Source: JBHEMK01 sp046262635 (lineage in GTDB: Bacteria; Actinomycetota; Thermoleophilia; Gaiellales; Gaiellaceae). From it: DNA of 20,031 nt. The stretch lies in the NCBI GenBank assembly GCA_046262635.1, contig JBHEMK010000046.1:1-20031 (forward strand), written 5' to 3'. Below are positions 7,584 to 14,750 of the stretch, in pieces. The number at the start of each line of letters is the position of its first letter. Positions within the stretch are counted from its first letter, which is position 1. Made by a program: the position numbers and the translations under genes. The notes under the pieces are model-generated. The model made no database searches, had not been told where the DNA came from, and saw nothing but the letters and a program-made list of their open reading frames with translations.

Positions 7584-7832
7584 CTACTTCGGGCTGAGAG
7601 TGACCATGTACATTCCGACGCCGCCGGGGTTCCAGATGTCGATCCGCGCCTGGGTGTGGATGTTGACCGCCACCTCGTTCGGAGCCCCCCATTGTTCCCG
7701 GGCCTTCTCCAGGGCGACCTTGAACGCACGGTCGAAGCCGGCGCTGGGAGTGATCTCGAGGCGCTCGGCCGCCCGCGGCTTGTAGGTGCCTGTCACCGGC
7801 TTCAACCGCTTGGTGCTCCCGCTGTCTTCCAT
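7584..7832 (-). CDS. Small NPGGVGMY-motif protein A (unknown function)
   Basis: This 82-residue protein has a basic N-terminal third, a helix (AGFDRAFKVALEKAREQWG, 31-49), then strand-rich AVNIHTQARIDIW, the NPGGVGMY turn (68-75) and a final strand MVTLSPK. It resembles the 73-residue protein downstream in helix start (GF followed by acidic/alanine heptads), turn motif and final strand. No signal peptide or membrane segment is present, so it is probably cytoplasmic. ATG 7832 is preceded by GAGGAGG at a normal spacing. It starts 31 nt after the stop of the large cyclase-ATPase gene on the same strand, suggesting co-transcription. I do not recognise the family. Confidence 0.78.
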   Translation of the reverse strand: MEDSGSTKRLKPVTGTYKPRAAERLEITPSAGFDRAFKVALEKAREQWGAPNEVAVNIHTQARIDIWNPGGVGMYMVTLSPK

Positions 7833-7863
7833 CGTCTTCTCCTCCTCTCGCGGCTCTCCGACC

Positions 7864-10800
7864 TTACTCGGTCAGCGGGGCGCTGCCTAGCGCGGCGCTG
7901 AGCGAGGACAGCCGCGCCTGGGCGGCGGTCGACCCCGGAAGATGCTGCTTCTGCACGTACAGGTCGTGCGCGCGTTGAGCGGCCTCCGCCGCGTCGTCCT
8001 GACGGCCCGCGGTCGACAGCACCTCTGCGTGCAGAAGTTCCGCGTCGGCCCGGACGACCAGGGCGTCCGTCTCCGACGCGAGCTCGACGGCCCCCGCGGC
8101 CGCAGCCAGGGCGTCGTCGTGCGAGCCCCCCGCGGCCATCAGCCGGGCGCGTGCCGTTCGGACGAGGATCTGCGGTGCGACGTCAGAGCCCCCGGCGAGG
8201 CTCTCCGCCTCTGCCACCAACAGTTCCGCCTCTTCGAGGCGCTCCTGCCGGACCAGGGCGTGTGCGAGGTGGGCCGCCTGAAGTCCCCGCGCGCCGACGC
8301 CCGCGAAGATCGCGAACCCTTCCCTGAGCTCTCGTTCGGCGGCGTCTGCATCTCCCGCGAGCAGGAGGTTCGTTCCGTTGATCTGCGTCAGGCCGGCGAC
8401 TGCGAACCGCAGCCCGAGGGCCTCGTAGATCGCACGCGCCCGTCGGGCGAGCGCCTGGGCTTCGTCGAATTCGGCCCGGAGGCCGCGGAGCCCGGCGAGC
8501 GAACTGAGGACGTTCGCCTCCATCAGCTGGCTCTCGCTCGCGGCCGTCAGCATCTGCTCGCAGCGGGTCGTGGCCTCGTCCGCCGGAGCGGGTCCGTAGA
8601 GCAGCGCGGTACAGAGTTCATCCACAAGTCGCGCTTCCTCATGGGTCGCGCCTGCGCGCGCCGCGAATCTGAGCGCGAGCTCGCTTGCCTGCTGGGCGAG
8701 TGCGAACCGGCAGCGGAGCCGGTGGCCGACCGAGATGTACCGCCACGCACGCGCCTGGCTGGCTGAGTCGCCGAGCTCGTCGAACACGCGCGCCGCCTGC
8801 TCCGCGACGTCGAGCAGATCGTCGAGCCCGCCCTCCGGTTCCGTCACCGTTCGCCGGCCCGCGACCTCGAGCCGGGCAAGCCATTTCTCGCGTCGGTCGC
8901 CGCTTGCTGAAGCGCGCGCGATCACGGTGTCGAGCAGGTCGTCGGCACGTGTGAGCTCGCCGATTGACCAGAGCGAGCTCGAGCGCATGCGCTCGAGCTC
9001 GAGGGGCGGCGGAGACTCGATCGCGAGCGCGGCGGCGCGGTCGAGGAGGCGTGTTGCCGCCGGCATGTCGTCGCGGGCGAACGCGCGGTGGCCGGCGCGC
9101 GCCAGTAGCTCCGCCGCTCGGGCTGCGAGCTCGAGAGCGCGCGCGTCCCGGAGGCCGAGTTGCTCGCGGTACCGAAACGCCTGCTCGATGTGATAGCCGA
9201 GGAGCTCGTCGCCCGCCTCATTCGCCTCGAGCCACCCTGCCGCGCGCTCGTGCAGCTCCGCGCGGCGCTCCTTCGGCATGCCCGAGTACGCGGCGTCGCG
9301 CACGAGGACATGGCGGAAGCGAAAGGTGTCGTCGCCGGCCACCGTCTTCCGGTCGGGCTGGATCAGGTCCTTGCGGATCAGCCCGAGCAGGATCGTCCCG
9401 AGCCCGCTGCGCTCCTCACCGTCCAGGAGCTCGACGACCGCGCCGCGGCTGAACTCCTTCCCGATCACGGCGGCGCGTTCGACCGTCGCCCGCTCTCGCG
9501 GCGCGAGCCGGTCGAGCCGCGCAGCCAGCAGTGCCTGGATCGTCGGGGGGATCGCCGCCACGGCCTGGCCTCCGTCTTCGGCGAGCATCGCCGCCATCTG
9601 CTCGACGAAGAGGGGATTACCTTCAGCGGCCTCGCGGATCCGTTCCCGCGCGTCCACTGACAGCTCGACCTCCACGGTCAGCTCCTCGAGCAGCGTCTCG
9701 GACTCCTGCTCGGTCAGCGGCGAAAGGGTCATCGTCGTGCCGAGGCTTCGCCAGCCGGGCCGCTCCTCGAGCAGCTCGGGGCGCGCGCTGCAGAGCAGCA
9801 GAATCGGCGAGTCGCGGCTCCAGCCGGCGATGTACTCGAGCAGGTCGAGGAACGTCGGCTCGGCCCAGTGCAGGTCCTCGACGCAGAGCACGAGCGGACG
9901 GTTCGCCGCGATCGCCTCGAGCAGCCGCCGGACGGCCCAGAAGGTCTCCTCGCTCGAGCCCTCCTCGCCGCCTGCGTCGGTCGCGCCGAGCAGGCGCTCG
10001 GCCACGAGCTCGCCGTCCGGCTCGCGGGCCAGCACCTCGCGGACTCGCTTCTCGCCACCGATGTTGCGGACGAGCTGGGCCAGCGGCCAGAAGGTGATGC
10101 CGTCGCCGTAGGGCAGGCACCGCGTCGTCCGAACGACGGCGTCCTTCGCAACGGTTGCGAGCTCCGCGAAGAGCCGCGACTTTCCGATCCCGGCGGCTCC
10201 GATCACCGTGACGACGCGACAGGTCTTCGCCTCGGCGACGCCGTCGAGCTCGGCGCGCAGCAGCGCCAGCTCGCGCTCGCGGCCGATCAGCCGGCTGTCG
10301 AGCCGCCGGGCGAAGGCGGGCGCCTCCGGCACCACCGAGACGAGCCGCCAGGCCTCGACCGACTGCGACCTCCCTTTCAAGGAGAGGTCCTTGGCCCGCT
10401 CCACGACGACGGCGTTGGCCACGAGGCGGCGGGTCTGTTCGCCGATCAGGACACCGCCGGCCGGCGCCGCCTGCTCGAGGCGCTTCGCCACGTTGACGGC
10501 GTCGCCGGTGACGAGCGCCTGGCCTGCGGTGGGATCGCCCGCGACGACCTCGCCGGTGTTGACGCCGATCCTGATCAGCAGCTCGAGCCCGAACTGCCGC
10601 TCGAGCTTCTCGGAGAGCAGGCCGGCCGCAGCCTGCATGTGGGCGGCCGCGGCGGCCGCCCGCAGCGCGTCGTCTTCGTGTACCTGGGGGACGCCGAAGA
10701 CGGCCATCACTGCGTCGCCGATGAACTTCTCGACCGTGCCCCCTTGGCGCTCGAGCACTGCCCGCATGGCGTCGAACCACTGCATCATCACGCCTCGCAG

Positions 10801-10980
10801 CGACTCGGGATCGAGCTGCTCGCCAAGCTTGGTCGAATCGGCGACGTCGCAGAAGAGCACGGTCACCGTCTTGCGTGCTGACGGCGGCGCGGGGGCACGC
10901 GCGGCGAAGGGCGCCCCGCAGGCGAGACAGAAGTTGGCTGACGGCGGGCTCTGCTCGCCGCATCTCGCACAAGCGGCCAT
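7864..10980 (-). CDS. Class III nucleotide cyclase - STAND ATPase - TPR protein
   Basis: This 1038-residue cytoplasmic regulatory protein has four parts. A zinc ribbon comes first (Cys4, Cys7, Cys18, Cys21). A class III cyclase domain (about 36-190) carries metal ligands Asp45 (FCDVADST) and Asp89 (KFIGDAV), Lys85, and transition-state residues Asn163 and Arg167 in GDAVNVAKRLE. Next comes an AAA/STAND-type ATPase (about 225-560) with Walker A GAAGIGKS (261-268) and Walker B-like LVLCVEDLHWAEP (363-375). The C-terminal part (about 600-1030) is alanine/leucine/glutamate-rich and helical, like TPR repeats. Such fusions are common in actinobacteria and probably couple a sensed partner to cNMP synthesis. 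The usual purine-specifying Asp/Thr, seven residues before Asn163, is Leu156, so the product is uncertain. ATG 10980 follows a TAGACT box by 6 nt. Two small genes follow directly. Confidence 0.92.
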   Translation of the reverse strand: MAACARCGEQSPPSANFCLACGAPFAARAPAPPSARKTVTVLFCDVADSTKLGEQLDPESLRGVMMQWFDAMRAVLERQGGTVEKFIGDAVMAVFGVPQVHEDDALRAAAAAAHMQAAAGLLSEKLERQFGLELLIRIGVNTGEVVAGDPTAGQALVTGDAVNVAKRLEQAAPAGGVLIGEQTRRLVANAVVVERAKDLSLKGRSQSVEAWRLVSVVPEAPAFARRLDSRLIGRERELALLRAELDGVAEAKTCRVVTVIGAAGIGKSRLFAELATVAKDAVVRTTRCLPYGDGITFWPLAQLVRNIGGEKRVREVLAREPDGELVAERLLGATDAGGEEGSSEETFWAVRRLLEAIAANRPLVLCVEDLHWAEPTFLDLLEYIAGWSRDSPILLLCSARPELLEERPGWRSLGTTMTLSPLTEQESETLLEELTVEVELSVDARERIREAAEGNPLFVEQMAAMLAEDGGQAVAAIPPTIQALLAARLDRLAPRERATVERAAVIGKEFSRGAVVELLDGEERSGLGTILLGLIRKDLIQPDRKTVAGDDTFRFRHVLVRDAAYSGMPKERRAELHERAAGWLEANEAGDELLGYHIEQAFRYREQLGLRDARALELAARAAELLARAGHRAFARDDMPAATRLLDRAAALAIESPPPLELERMRSSSLWSIGELTRADDLLDTVIARASASGDRREKWLARLEVAGRRTVTEPEGGLDDLLDVAEQAARVFDELGDSASQARAWRYISVGHRLRCRFALAQQASELALRFAARAGATHEEARLVDELCTALLYGPAPADEATTRCEQMLTAASESQLMEANVLSSLAGLRGLRAEFDEAQALARRARAIYEALGLRFAVAGLTQINGTNLLLAGDADAAERELREGFAIFAGVGARGLQAAHLAHALVRQERLEEAELLVAEAESLAGGSDVAPQILVRTARARLMAAGGSHDDALAAAAGAVELASETDALVVRADAELLHAEVLSTAGRQDDAAEAAQRAHDLYVQKQHLPGSTAAQARLSSLSAALGSAPLTE

Positions 10981-10986
10981 GCGCCC

Positions 10987-10992
10987 AGTCTA
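10987..10992 (-). promoter_or_regulatory. -10 box for leaderless cyclase-ATPase gene
   Basis: Read on the minus strand, TAGACT lies 6 nt upstream of ATG 10980 with no Shine-Dalgarno sequence. It is back to back with the ffh promoter in an 89-bp divergent gap. Confidence 0.5.
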
Positions 10993-11055
10993 GGTCGCAG
11001 GGGGCACGCTTGAAAGCCGCGAGCGCCACCAAGCGGGCGTCAGCCCGGACGCACG

Positions 11056-11061
11056 TACACT
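11056..11061 (+). promoter_or_regulatory. -10 box for ffh operon
   Basis: TACACT lies 8 nt before GTG 11070, with no Shine-Dalgarno sequence. This supports a leaderless start at the GTG that begins the canonical FDTLSDKLQ sequence. Confidence 0.5.
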
Positions 11062-11069
11062 GTTCTGCC

Positions 11070-12470
11070 GTGTTCGACACCCTTTCCGACAAGCTCCAGC
11101 ACGCCCTCGGCGACCTGCGGGGCCGAGGCAAGCTCGACGACGAGGCGATCTCCCGCGCGATGCGTGAGATCCGACTGGCGCTGCTCGAGGCGGACGTCAA
11201 CTTCCAGGTGGTCAGGGAGTTTGTCGCGCACGTGCGCGAGCGGGCGACTGGGGCCGAGATCCAGAAGAGCCTCACCCCTGGCCAGCAGGTGGTGAAGATC
11301 GTGCACGAGGAGCTGACGGAACTGATGGGCTCCGGCTCATCGAAGCTCGCTTTCTCGCCACGGCCGCCGACCGTGATCCTGCTCGCAGGCCTCCAGGGCT
11401 CGGGCAAGACGACCGGCGCCGCCAAACTGGCGCTGCTCCTCGGCAGGGAGGGGAAGAGCCCGGCACTCGTCGCCGCCGACCTCCAGCGACCCGCCGCGAT
11501 CGATCAGCTGCAGCAGCTCGGCATGCAAATCCAGGTGCCGGTCTACGCTGAGGAGCGCTCCGACCCCGTCAAGGCTGTTCGGGACGGGCTGGAGCGCGCC
11601 AAAGCGGATCACCGCGACGTCGTCATCCTCGACACTGCCGGCCGCCTGCAGATCGACGAGGCGCTGATGGAGGAGCTCGCCGACATCCGCACCGAGGCGA
11701 AGCCGCACAACGTCCTGCTCGTGCTCGACGCAATGACCGGTCAAGAGGCCGTCAACGTCGCGGAGGCCTTCCAGGCCCGGGTCGCATTCGACGGCGTGAT
11801 CATGACGAAGCTCGATGGTGACGCTCGCGGCGGCGCGGCCCTCTCGGTGAAGGCCGTGACGGGCAAGCCGATCAAGCTCGCCTCGACCGGCGAGAAACTC
11901 GCCGACCTCGAGTACTTCCACCCCGACCGGATGGCCTCGCGGATCCTCGGCATGGGCGACGTCCTGACCCTGATCGAGCGTGCCGAGGCCGCGGTCGACG
12001 AGCACGACCAGGGCGAGCTCGAGGCGCGGATGCTGCGCGGCGAGTTCACCTTCGACGATTTCCTCAAGAGCTACAAGATGCTGCGCCGGATGGGTCCGCT
12101 GCAGGGGATCATCAAGCTCATTCCCGGGCTTGGGAAGCAGCTGGAAGGCCTCGACCAGGTCGACGACAGGCAGCTCGGCCAGGTTGAGGCAATCATCCTG
12201 TCGATGACGCCGCACGAGCGGCGCGTCCCGCACGTGATCGACGGCTCGCGTCGCAGGCGGATCGCGGCCGGCAGCGGCACCTCGGTCGAGCAGGTCAACC
12301 AGCTGATCGAGGGGCGCAAGCAGATGGCCAAGATGATGAAGCAGATGGGAAGCGGCAGGATGCCGGCGCTGCCCGGGCAGACCCAGGCGCAGGGGTCGAC
12401 CAACGGCGCCCCGCGACCGTCGGCGACCCGCAAGTCGAAGACCAAGCGAAAACGGAAGACGAAGAGGTAA
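11070..12470 (+). CDS. ffh: Signal recognition particle protein Ffh
   Basis: Ffh binds signal sequences and 4.5S/SRP RNA and delivers ribosomes to FtsY. The product has 466 residues: N domain (FDTLSDKLQHALGDLRGRG), G domain with P-loop GLQGSGKT (107-114), DLQRPAAIDQL, DTAGRLQIDEALMEEL and TKLDGDARGG, then the M domain (FTFDDFLKSYKMLRRMGPLQ, methionine-rich KQMAKMMKQMGSG) and a very basic tail ending KRKRKTKR. The frame is open further upstream, but GTG 11070 gives the family-standard N-terminus and has a -10-like TACACT 8 nt before it. It leads a run ffh-rpsP-khpA-MPE-rimM-trmD-lepB; the rpsP ribosome-binding site is inside its last codons. Confidence 0.96.
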   Translation: MFDTLSDKLQHALGDLRGRGKLDDEAISRAMREIRLALLEADVNFQVVREFVAHVRERATGAEIQKSLTPGQQVVKIVHEELTELMGSGSSKLAFSPRPPTVILLAGLQGSGKTTGAAKLALLLGREGKSPALVAADLQRPAAIDQLQQLGMQIQVPVYAEERSDPVKAVRDGLERAKADHRDVVILDTAGRLQIDEALMEELADIRTEAKPHNVLLVLDAMTGQEAVNVAEAFQARVAFDGVIMTKLDGDARGGAALSVKAVTGKPIKLASTGEKLADLEYFHPDRMASRILGMGDVLTLIERAEAAVDEHDQGELEARMLRGEFTFDDFLKSYKMLRRMGPLQGIIKLIPGLGKQLEGLDQVDDRQLGQVEAIILSMTPHERRVPHVIDGSRRRRIAAGSGTSVEQVNQLIEGRKQMAKMMKQMGSGRMPALPGQTQAQGSTNGAPRPSATRKSKTKRKRKTKR

Positions 12471-12474
12471 CCGC

Positions 12475-12717
12475 ATGGCAGTGAAGATGAGGCTGACACG
12501 GGTCGGCTCGAAGAAGAACCCGATCTACCGGGTCGTCGTAGCCGACTCGCGCTCCCCGCGTGACGGCAAGTTCATCGAAATCGTCGGCCGATACAACCCC
12601 CAGCACGACCCCTCGCTGATCGAGTTCGACGAGGACAAGGTCCGCGACTGGCTGGGCAAGGGCGCGCAGCCGAGCGACCCGGTCGCGCAGCTCCTGAAGA
12701 CCCAGAACCTGCCGTAA
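12475..12717 (+). CDS. rpsP: 30S ribosomal protein S16
   Basis: S16 is a small-subunit protein needed for 30S assembly. The 80 residues begin with MAVKMRLTRVGSKKNPIYR and contain VVADSRSPRDGKFIEIVGRY, the family signature, and have normal length. ATG 12475 follows AGAGG (12463-12467) by 7 nt and lies 4 nt after the ffh stop. Its stop TAA shares its last A with the khpA ATG, so the two are translationally coupled. Confidence 0.98.
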   Translation: MAVKMRLTRVGSKKNPIYRVVVADSRSPRDGKFIEIVGRYNPQHDPSLIEFDEDKVRDWLGKGAQPSDPVAQLLKTQNLP

Positions 12718-12947
12718 TGTCAGAGCTGCTCGCGGAGCTCGCGCGGCGGCTCGTCGCCGAGCCGGAGGCGGTGCGCGTCGAGCAGGTCGAGGACGAGGAC
12801 GGGCTGCTCCTCCGCCTGCACGTGGCCCCGGCCGACGTCGGCAAGGTGATCGGCCGCCACGGCAGGATTGCGCGCGCCCTGCGCACGATCGTGCGTGCGG
12901 GCGCGGGCCGCGGGGACCGCCGCGTCCAGCTCGAGATCGTGGACTAG
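12717..12947 (+). CDS. khpA: KH-domain RNA-binding protein KhpA
   Basis: This is a 76-residue single KH domain with the nucleic-acid loop GKVIGRHG (42-49), matching the KhpA/YlqC family, which binds RNA and in Gram-positives pairs with KhpB to influence cell elongation and sRNA metabolism. A location directly after rpsP is typical. The ATG overlaps the S16 stop by one base (TAATG). A metallophosphoesterase gene begins 4 nt after its stop instead of the usual rimM. Confidence 0.93.
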   Translation: MSELLAELARRLVAEPEAVRVEQVEDEDGLLLRLHVAPADVGKVIGRHGRIARALRTIVRAGAGRGDRRVQLEIVD

Positions 12948-12951
12948 CGCC

Positions 12952-13629
12952 GTGCGGGTGGCCGCGCTCTACGACGTCCACGGCAATCTGCCGGCGCTCG
13001 AGGCGGTGCTGGCGGACGTCCCCGCTGAGGCGCTGATCGTCCTCGGTGGGGATGTTGCGGCCGGCCCGTTCCCCTCGGAGACGATCGAGCGCCTGCAGGC
13101 GCTGGGCAGCCGCGTCAGGTGGCTGCGCGGCAACGCCGACCGCGAGCTGACGCGGGGGGAGGAGGGCCGTGCGCCCGCGGAGGCGCTCGAGTGGGTGCGG
13201 GGCCGTTTGTCCGAGGAGCAGATCGCGTTCCTGCACGCGCTGCCGCCGACGATCGAGCTCGACGTCGGCCACCTCGGGCGTGTTCTCTTCTGCCACGCGA
13301 CGCCGCAGAACGACCTCGACGTCTTCACCGAGCGGACGCCGGAGCGGAGCATCGCGGCGCAGTTTCGCGGCGTCACAGCCGAGCTTGTGGTCTGCGGCCA
13401 TACTCACATGCAATTCGAGCGAACGATCGCCGGCGTTCGCGTGGTCAACTCCGGCAGCGTTGGCATGGCGTATGAGGACGCGCCAGGGGCATACTGGACG
13501 CTCCTCGGCCCCGGCGTCGAGCGGCGCAGGGCGCCCTATGACCTCAACACCGGCGACTATCCCGTCGAGTGGCCGCAGGCATCGCGGGACGAGGCGGTCG
13601 ACTTCTTCGAGCGGTTCTCCGTTGAGTGA
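12952..13629 (+). CDS. Calcineurin-like metallophosphoesterase (YfcE/MJ0936-type)
   Basis: This is a 225-residue cytoplasmic metal-dependent phosphoesterase. All family motifs are visible in order: DVH (Asp8, His10), GGD (Asp34), GNADRE (Asn61), a CHATP histidine, and GHTHMQ followed by VVNSGSVG. Members hydrolyse phosphodiesters, sometimes cyclic nucleotides; the substrate here cannot be told from sequence. GTG 12952 gives MRVAALYDVHGN, the standard start of the fold; upstream codons belong to khpA in another frame. It sits 4 nt after khpA and overlaps the rimM start by 8 nt, so it is part of the ribosomal operon. The GC content and codon use match its neighbours, so there is no sign of recent transfer. 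Confidence 0.9.
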   Translation: MRVAALYDVHGNLPALEAVLADVPAEALIVLGGDVAAGPFPSETIERLQALGSRVRWLRGNADRELTRGEEGRAPAEALEWVRGRLSEEQIAFLHALPPTIELDVGHLGRVLFCHATPQNDLDVFTERTPERSIAAQFRGVTAELVVCGHTHMQFERTIAGVRVVNSGSVGMAYEDAPGAYWTLLGPGVERRRAPYDLNTGDYPVEWPQASRDEAVDFFERFSVE

Positions 13630-14086
13630 CCTCGTTCCGGTCGGCCGTGTCGGCAAGTCTCACGGCCTCGACGGCTCCTTCGTCGTCGAAGGGGCGAGCA
13701 GCGCGCCCGAGCGGTTCGCGAGGGGCGCGACGCTGTACGCCGCCGGCGAACCGGCGCGGATCGAGAGCTCGAAGCATGCCCGCGGGCGCCCGGTGATCCG
13801 CCTCGACCGCATGGTCGAACGCGGCGCCGAGCTGGCTGTCCCCCGCCATGAGCTGCCGCCGGCCGGGGAGGATGCCTATTACGTCTTTCAGCTCGTCGGT
13901 TTGCGGGTCGAGGAGCAGGGCGGCCGCGAGCTGGGCCGCGTCGCCGACGTCCACGAGTACCCTGCAAACGACGTCCTCGAGCTCGACACCGGCGTCGCTT
14001 TGCCGCTCGTCGAGGCCTGCGTGCGGCAGGTCGATCTCGTCGGAGGCCGAATCGTAGTCGCCACCGGGTTCGCGGACCACGGCTAA
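13622..14086 (+). CDS. rimM: Ribosome maturation factor RimM
   Basis: RimM binds S19 and assists maturation of the 30S head. The 154-residue product has an N-terminal beta-barrel domain (VPVGRVGKSHGLDGSFVV) and a PRC-barrel half (YYVFQLVGLRVEEQGG, GRVADVHEYPANDVLEL, LPLVEACVRQVDL). The TTG at 13622 is chosen because it precedes the conserved VGRVGK segment directly and overlaps the end of the metallophosphoesterase by 8 nt, implying coupling. Length is at the short end of the family (about 155-180). trmD follows after 19 nt. Confidence 0.93.
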   Translation: MSDLVPVGRVGKSHGLDGSFVVEGASSAPERFARGATLYAAGEPARIESSKHARGRPVIRLDRMVERGAELAVPRHELPPAGEDAYYVFQLVGLRVEEQGGRELGRVADVHEYPANDVLELDTGVALPLVEACVRQVDLVGGRIVVATGFADHG

Positions 14087-14105
14087 CCTCTGCGCCGCGT
14101 CCCCT

Positions 14106-14750
14106 TTGCAGCTCGACGTCTTCACCCTCGTTCCCCATGCGTTCGCCTGGCTCACCGAGCAGCGGCCGCTCGCAGCCGTCCTCGGCACCGAGCTCGACCT
14201 CCGGCTGTTCAGCTATCGAGACACGACGCCGCTCCGCAACGGGCAGGTCGACGACGTGCCGTACGGCGGCGGTGCCGGGATGGTACTGCGGGTCGACGTC
14301 GTCGCGGCTGCTCTCCAGGCGGCCTATGGGGCCCAGCTGCGGGAGCGGCCGGTGATCGCGCTGACGCCGCAAGGGCGTCCGCTGACACAGGCGATCGTCG
14401 AAGAGCTGGCCCGAGAGCCGGTCCTGACGCTGCTCTCAGCCCGCTTCGAGGGCTTCGACGAGCGGATCGTCGAGCACCTGTGCACGGACGCGATCTCGAT
14501 CGGGCCCTACGTCCTCTCGAACGGGGACCTGCCCGCGATGGCGCTTCTCGACGCGATTGCGCGCCGGCTGCCAGGCGCGCTCGCCGCGGGCTCCGGTGAG
14601 AACGAGAGCTTCTCGGAGGACCTCGGTGGCGGCCTTGAGTTTCCGCATTACACCCGGCCACCGGACTTCCGCGGCTGGCCCGTGCCCGACGTCCTTCTCT
14701 CGGGCGACCACGGCAAGATCGCCGCCTGGCGGAACGAGCACGTTCGGTGA
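14106..14750 (+). CDS. trmD: tRNA (guanine37-N1)-methyltransferase TrmD, short C-terminus
   Basis: TrmD makes m1G37 next to the anticodon, preventing frameshifts. The SPOUT knot features are clear: PYGGGAGMVLR, LSARFEGFDERI, SIGPYVLSNGDLPAMALLDAIARRLPG, and ESFSEDLGGGLEFPHYTRP. TTG 14106 gives LQLDVFTLVP, which fits the usual N-terminal strand; no other start lies closer. The product has 214 residues, against about 230-255 in most homologues: it ends at GDHGKIAAWRNEHVR, where others continue with one or two more helices. The stop overlaps the lepB GTG by 4 nt (GTGA), so the short end appears to be fixed by the operon structure. Confidence 0.94.
   Translation: MQLDVFTLVPHAFAWLTEQRPLAAVLGTELDLRLFSYRDTTPLRNGQVDDVPYGGGAGMVLRVDVVAAALQAAYGAQLRERPVIALTPQGRPLTQAIVEELAREPVLTLLSARFEGFDERIVEHLCTDAISIGPYVLSNGDLPAMALLDAIARRLPGALAAGSGENESFSEDLGGGLEFPHYTRPPDFRGWPVPDVLLSGDHGKIAAWRNEHVR

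Noticed and set aside
7286..7832. Calling the two small proteins dodecins
   Set aside because: Only size and strand order agree; the diagnostic dodecin residues are not visible, so they are left unassigned.
10875..11069. Upstream extension of ffh
   Set aside because: The extra N-terminus is Arg-rich, overlaps the divergent cyclase gene and its promoter, and the canonical FDTLSDKLQ start is at GTG 11070.
9623..11425. 600-codon minus-strand frame overlapping the cyclase gene
   Set aside because: Its composition is Arg/Ala-rich without motifs, and the cyclase frame has complete domain motifs through the overlapped part.
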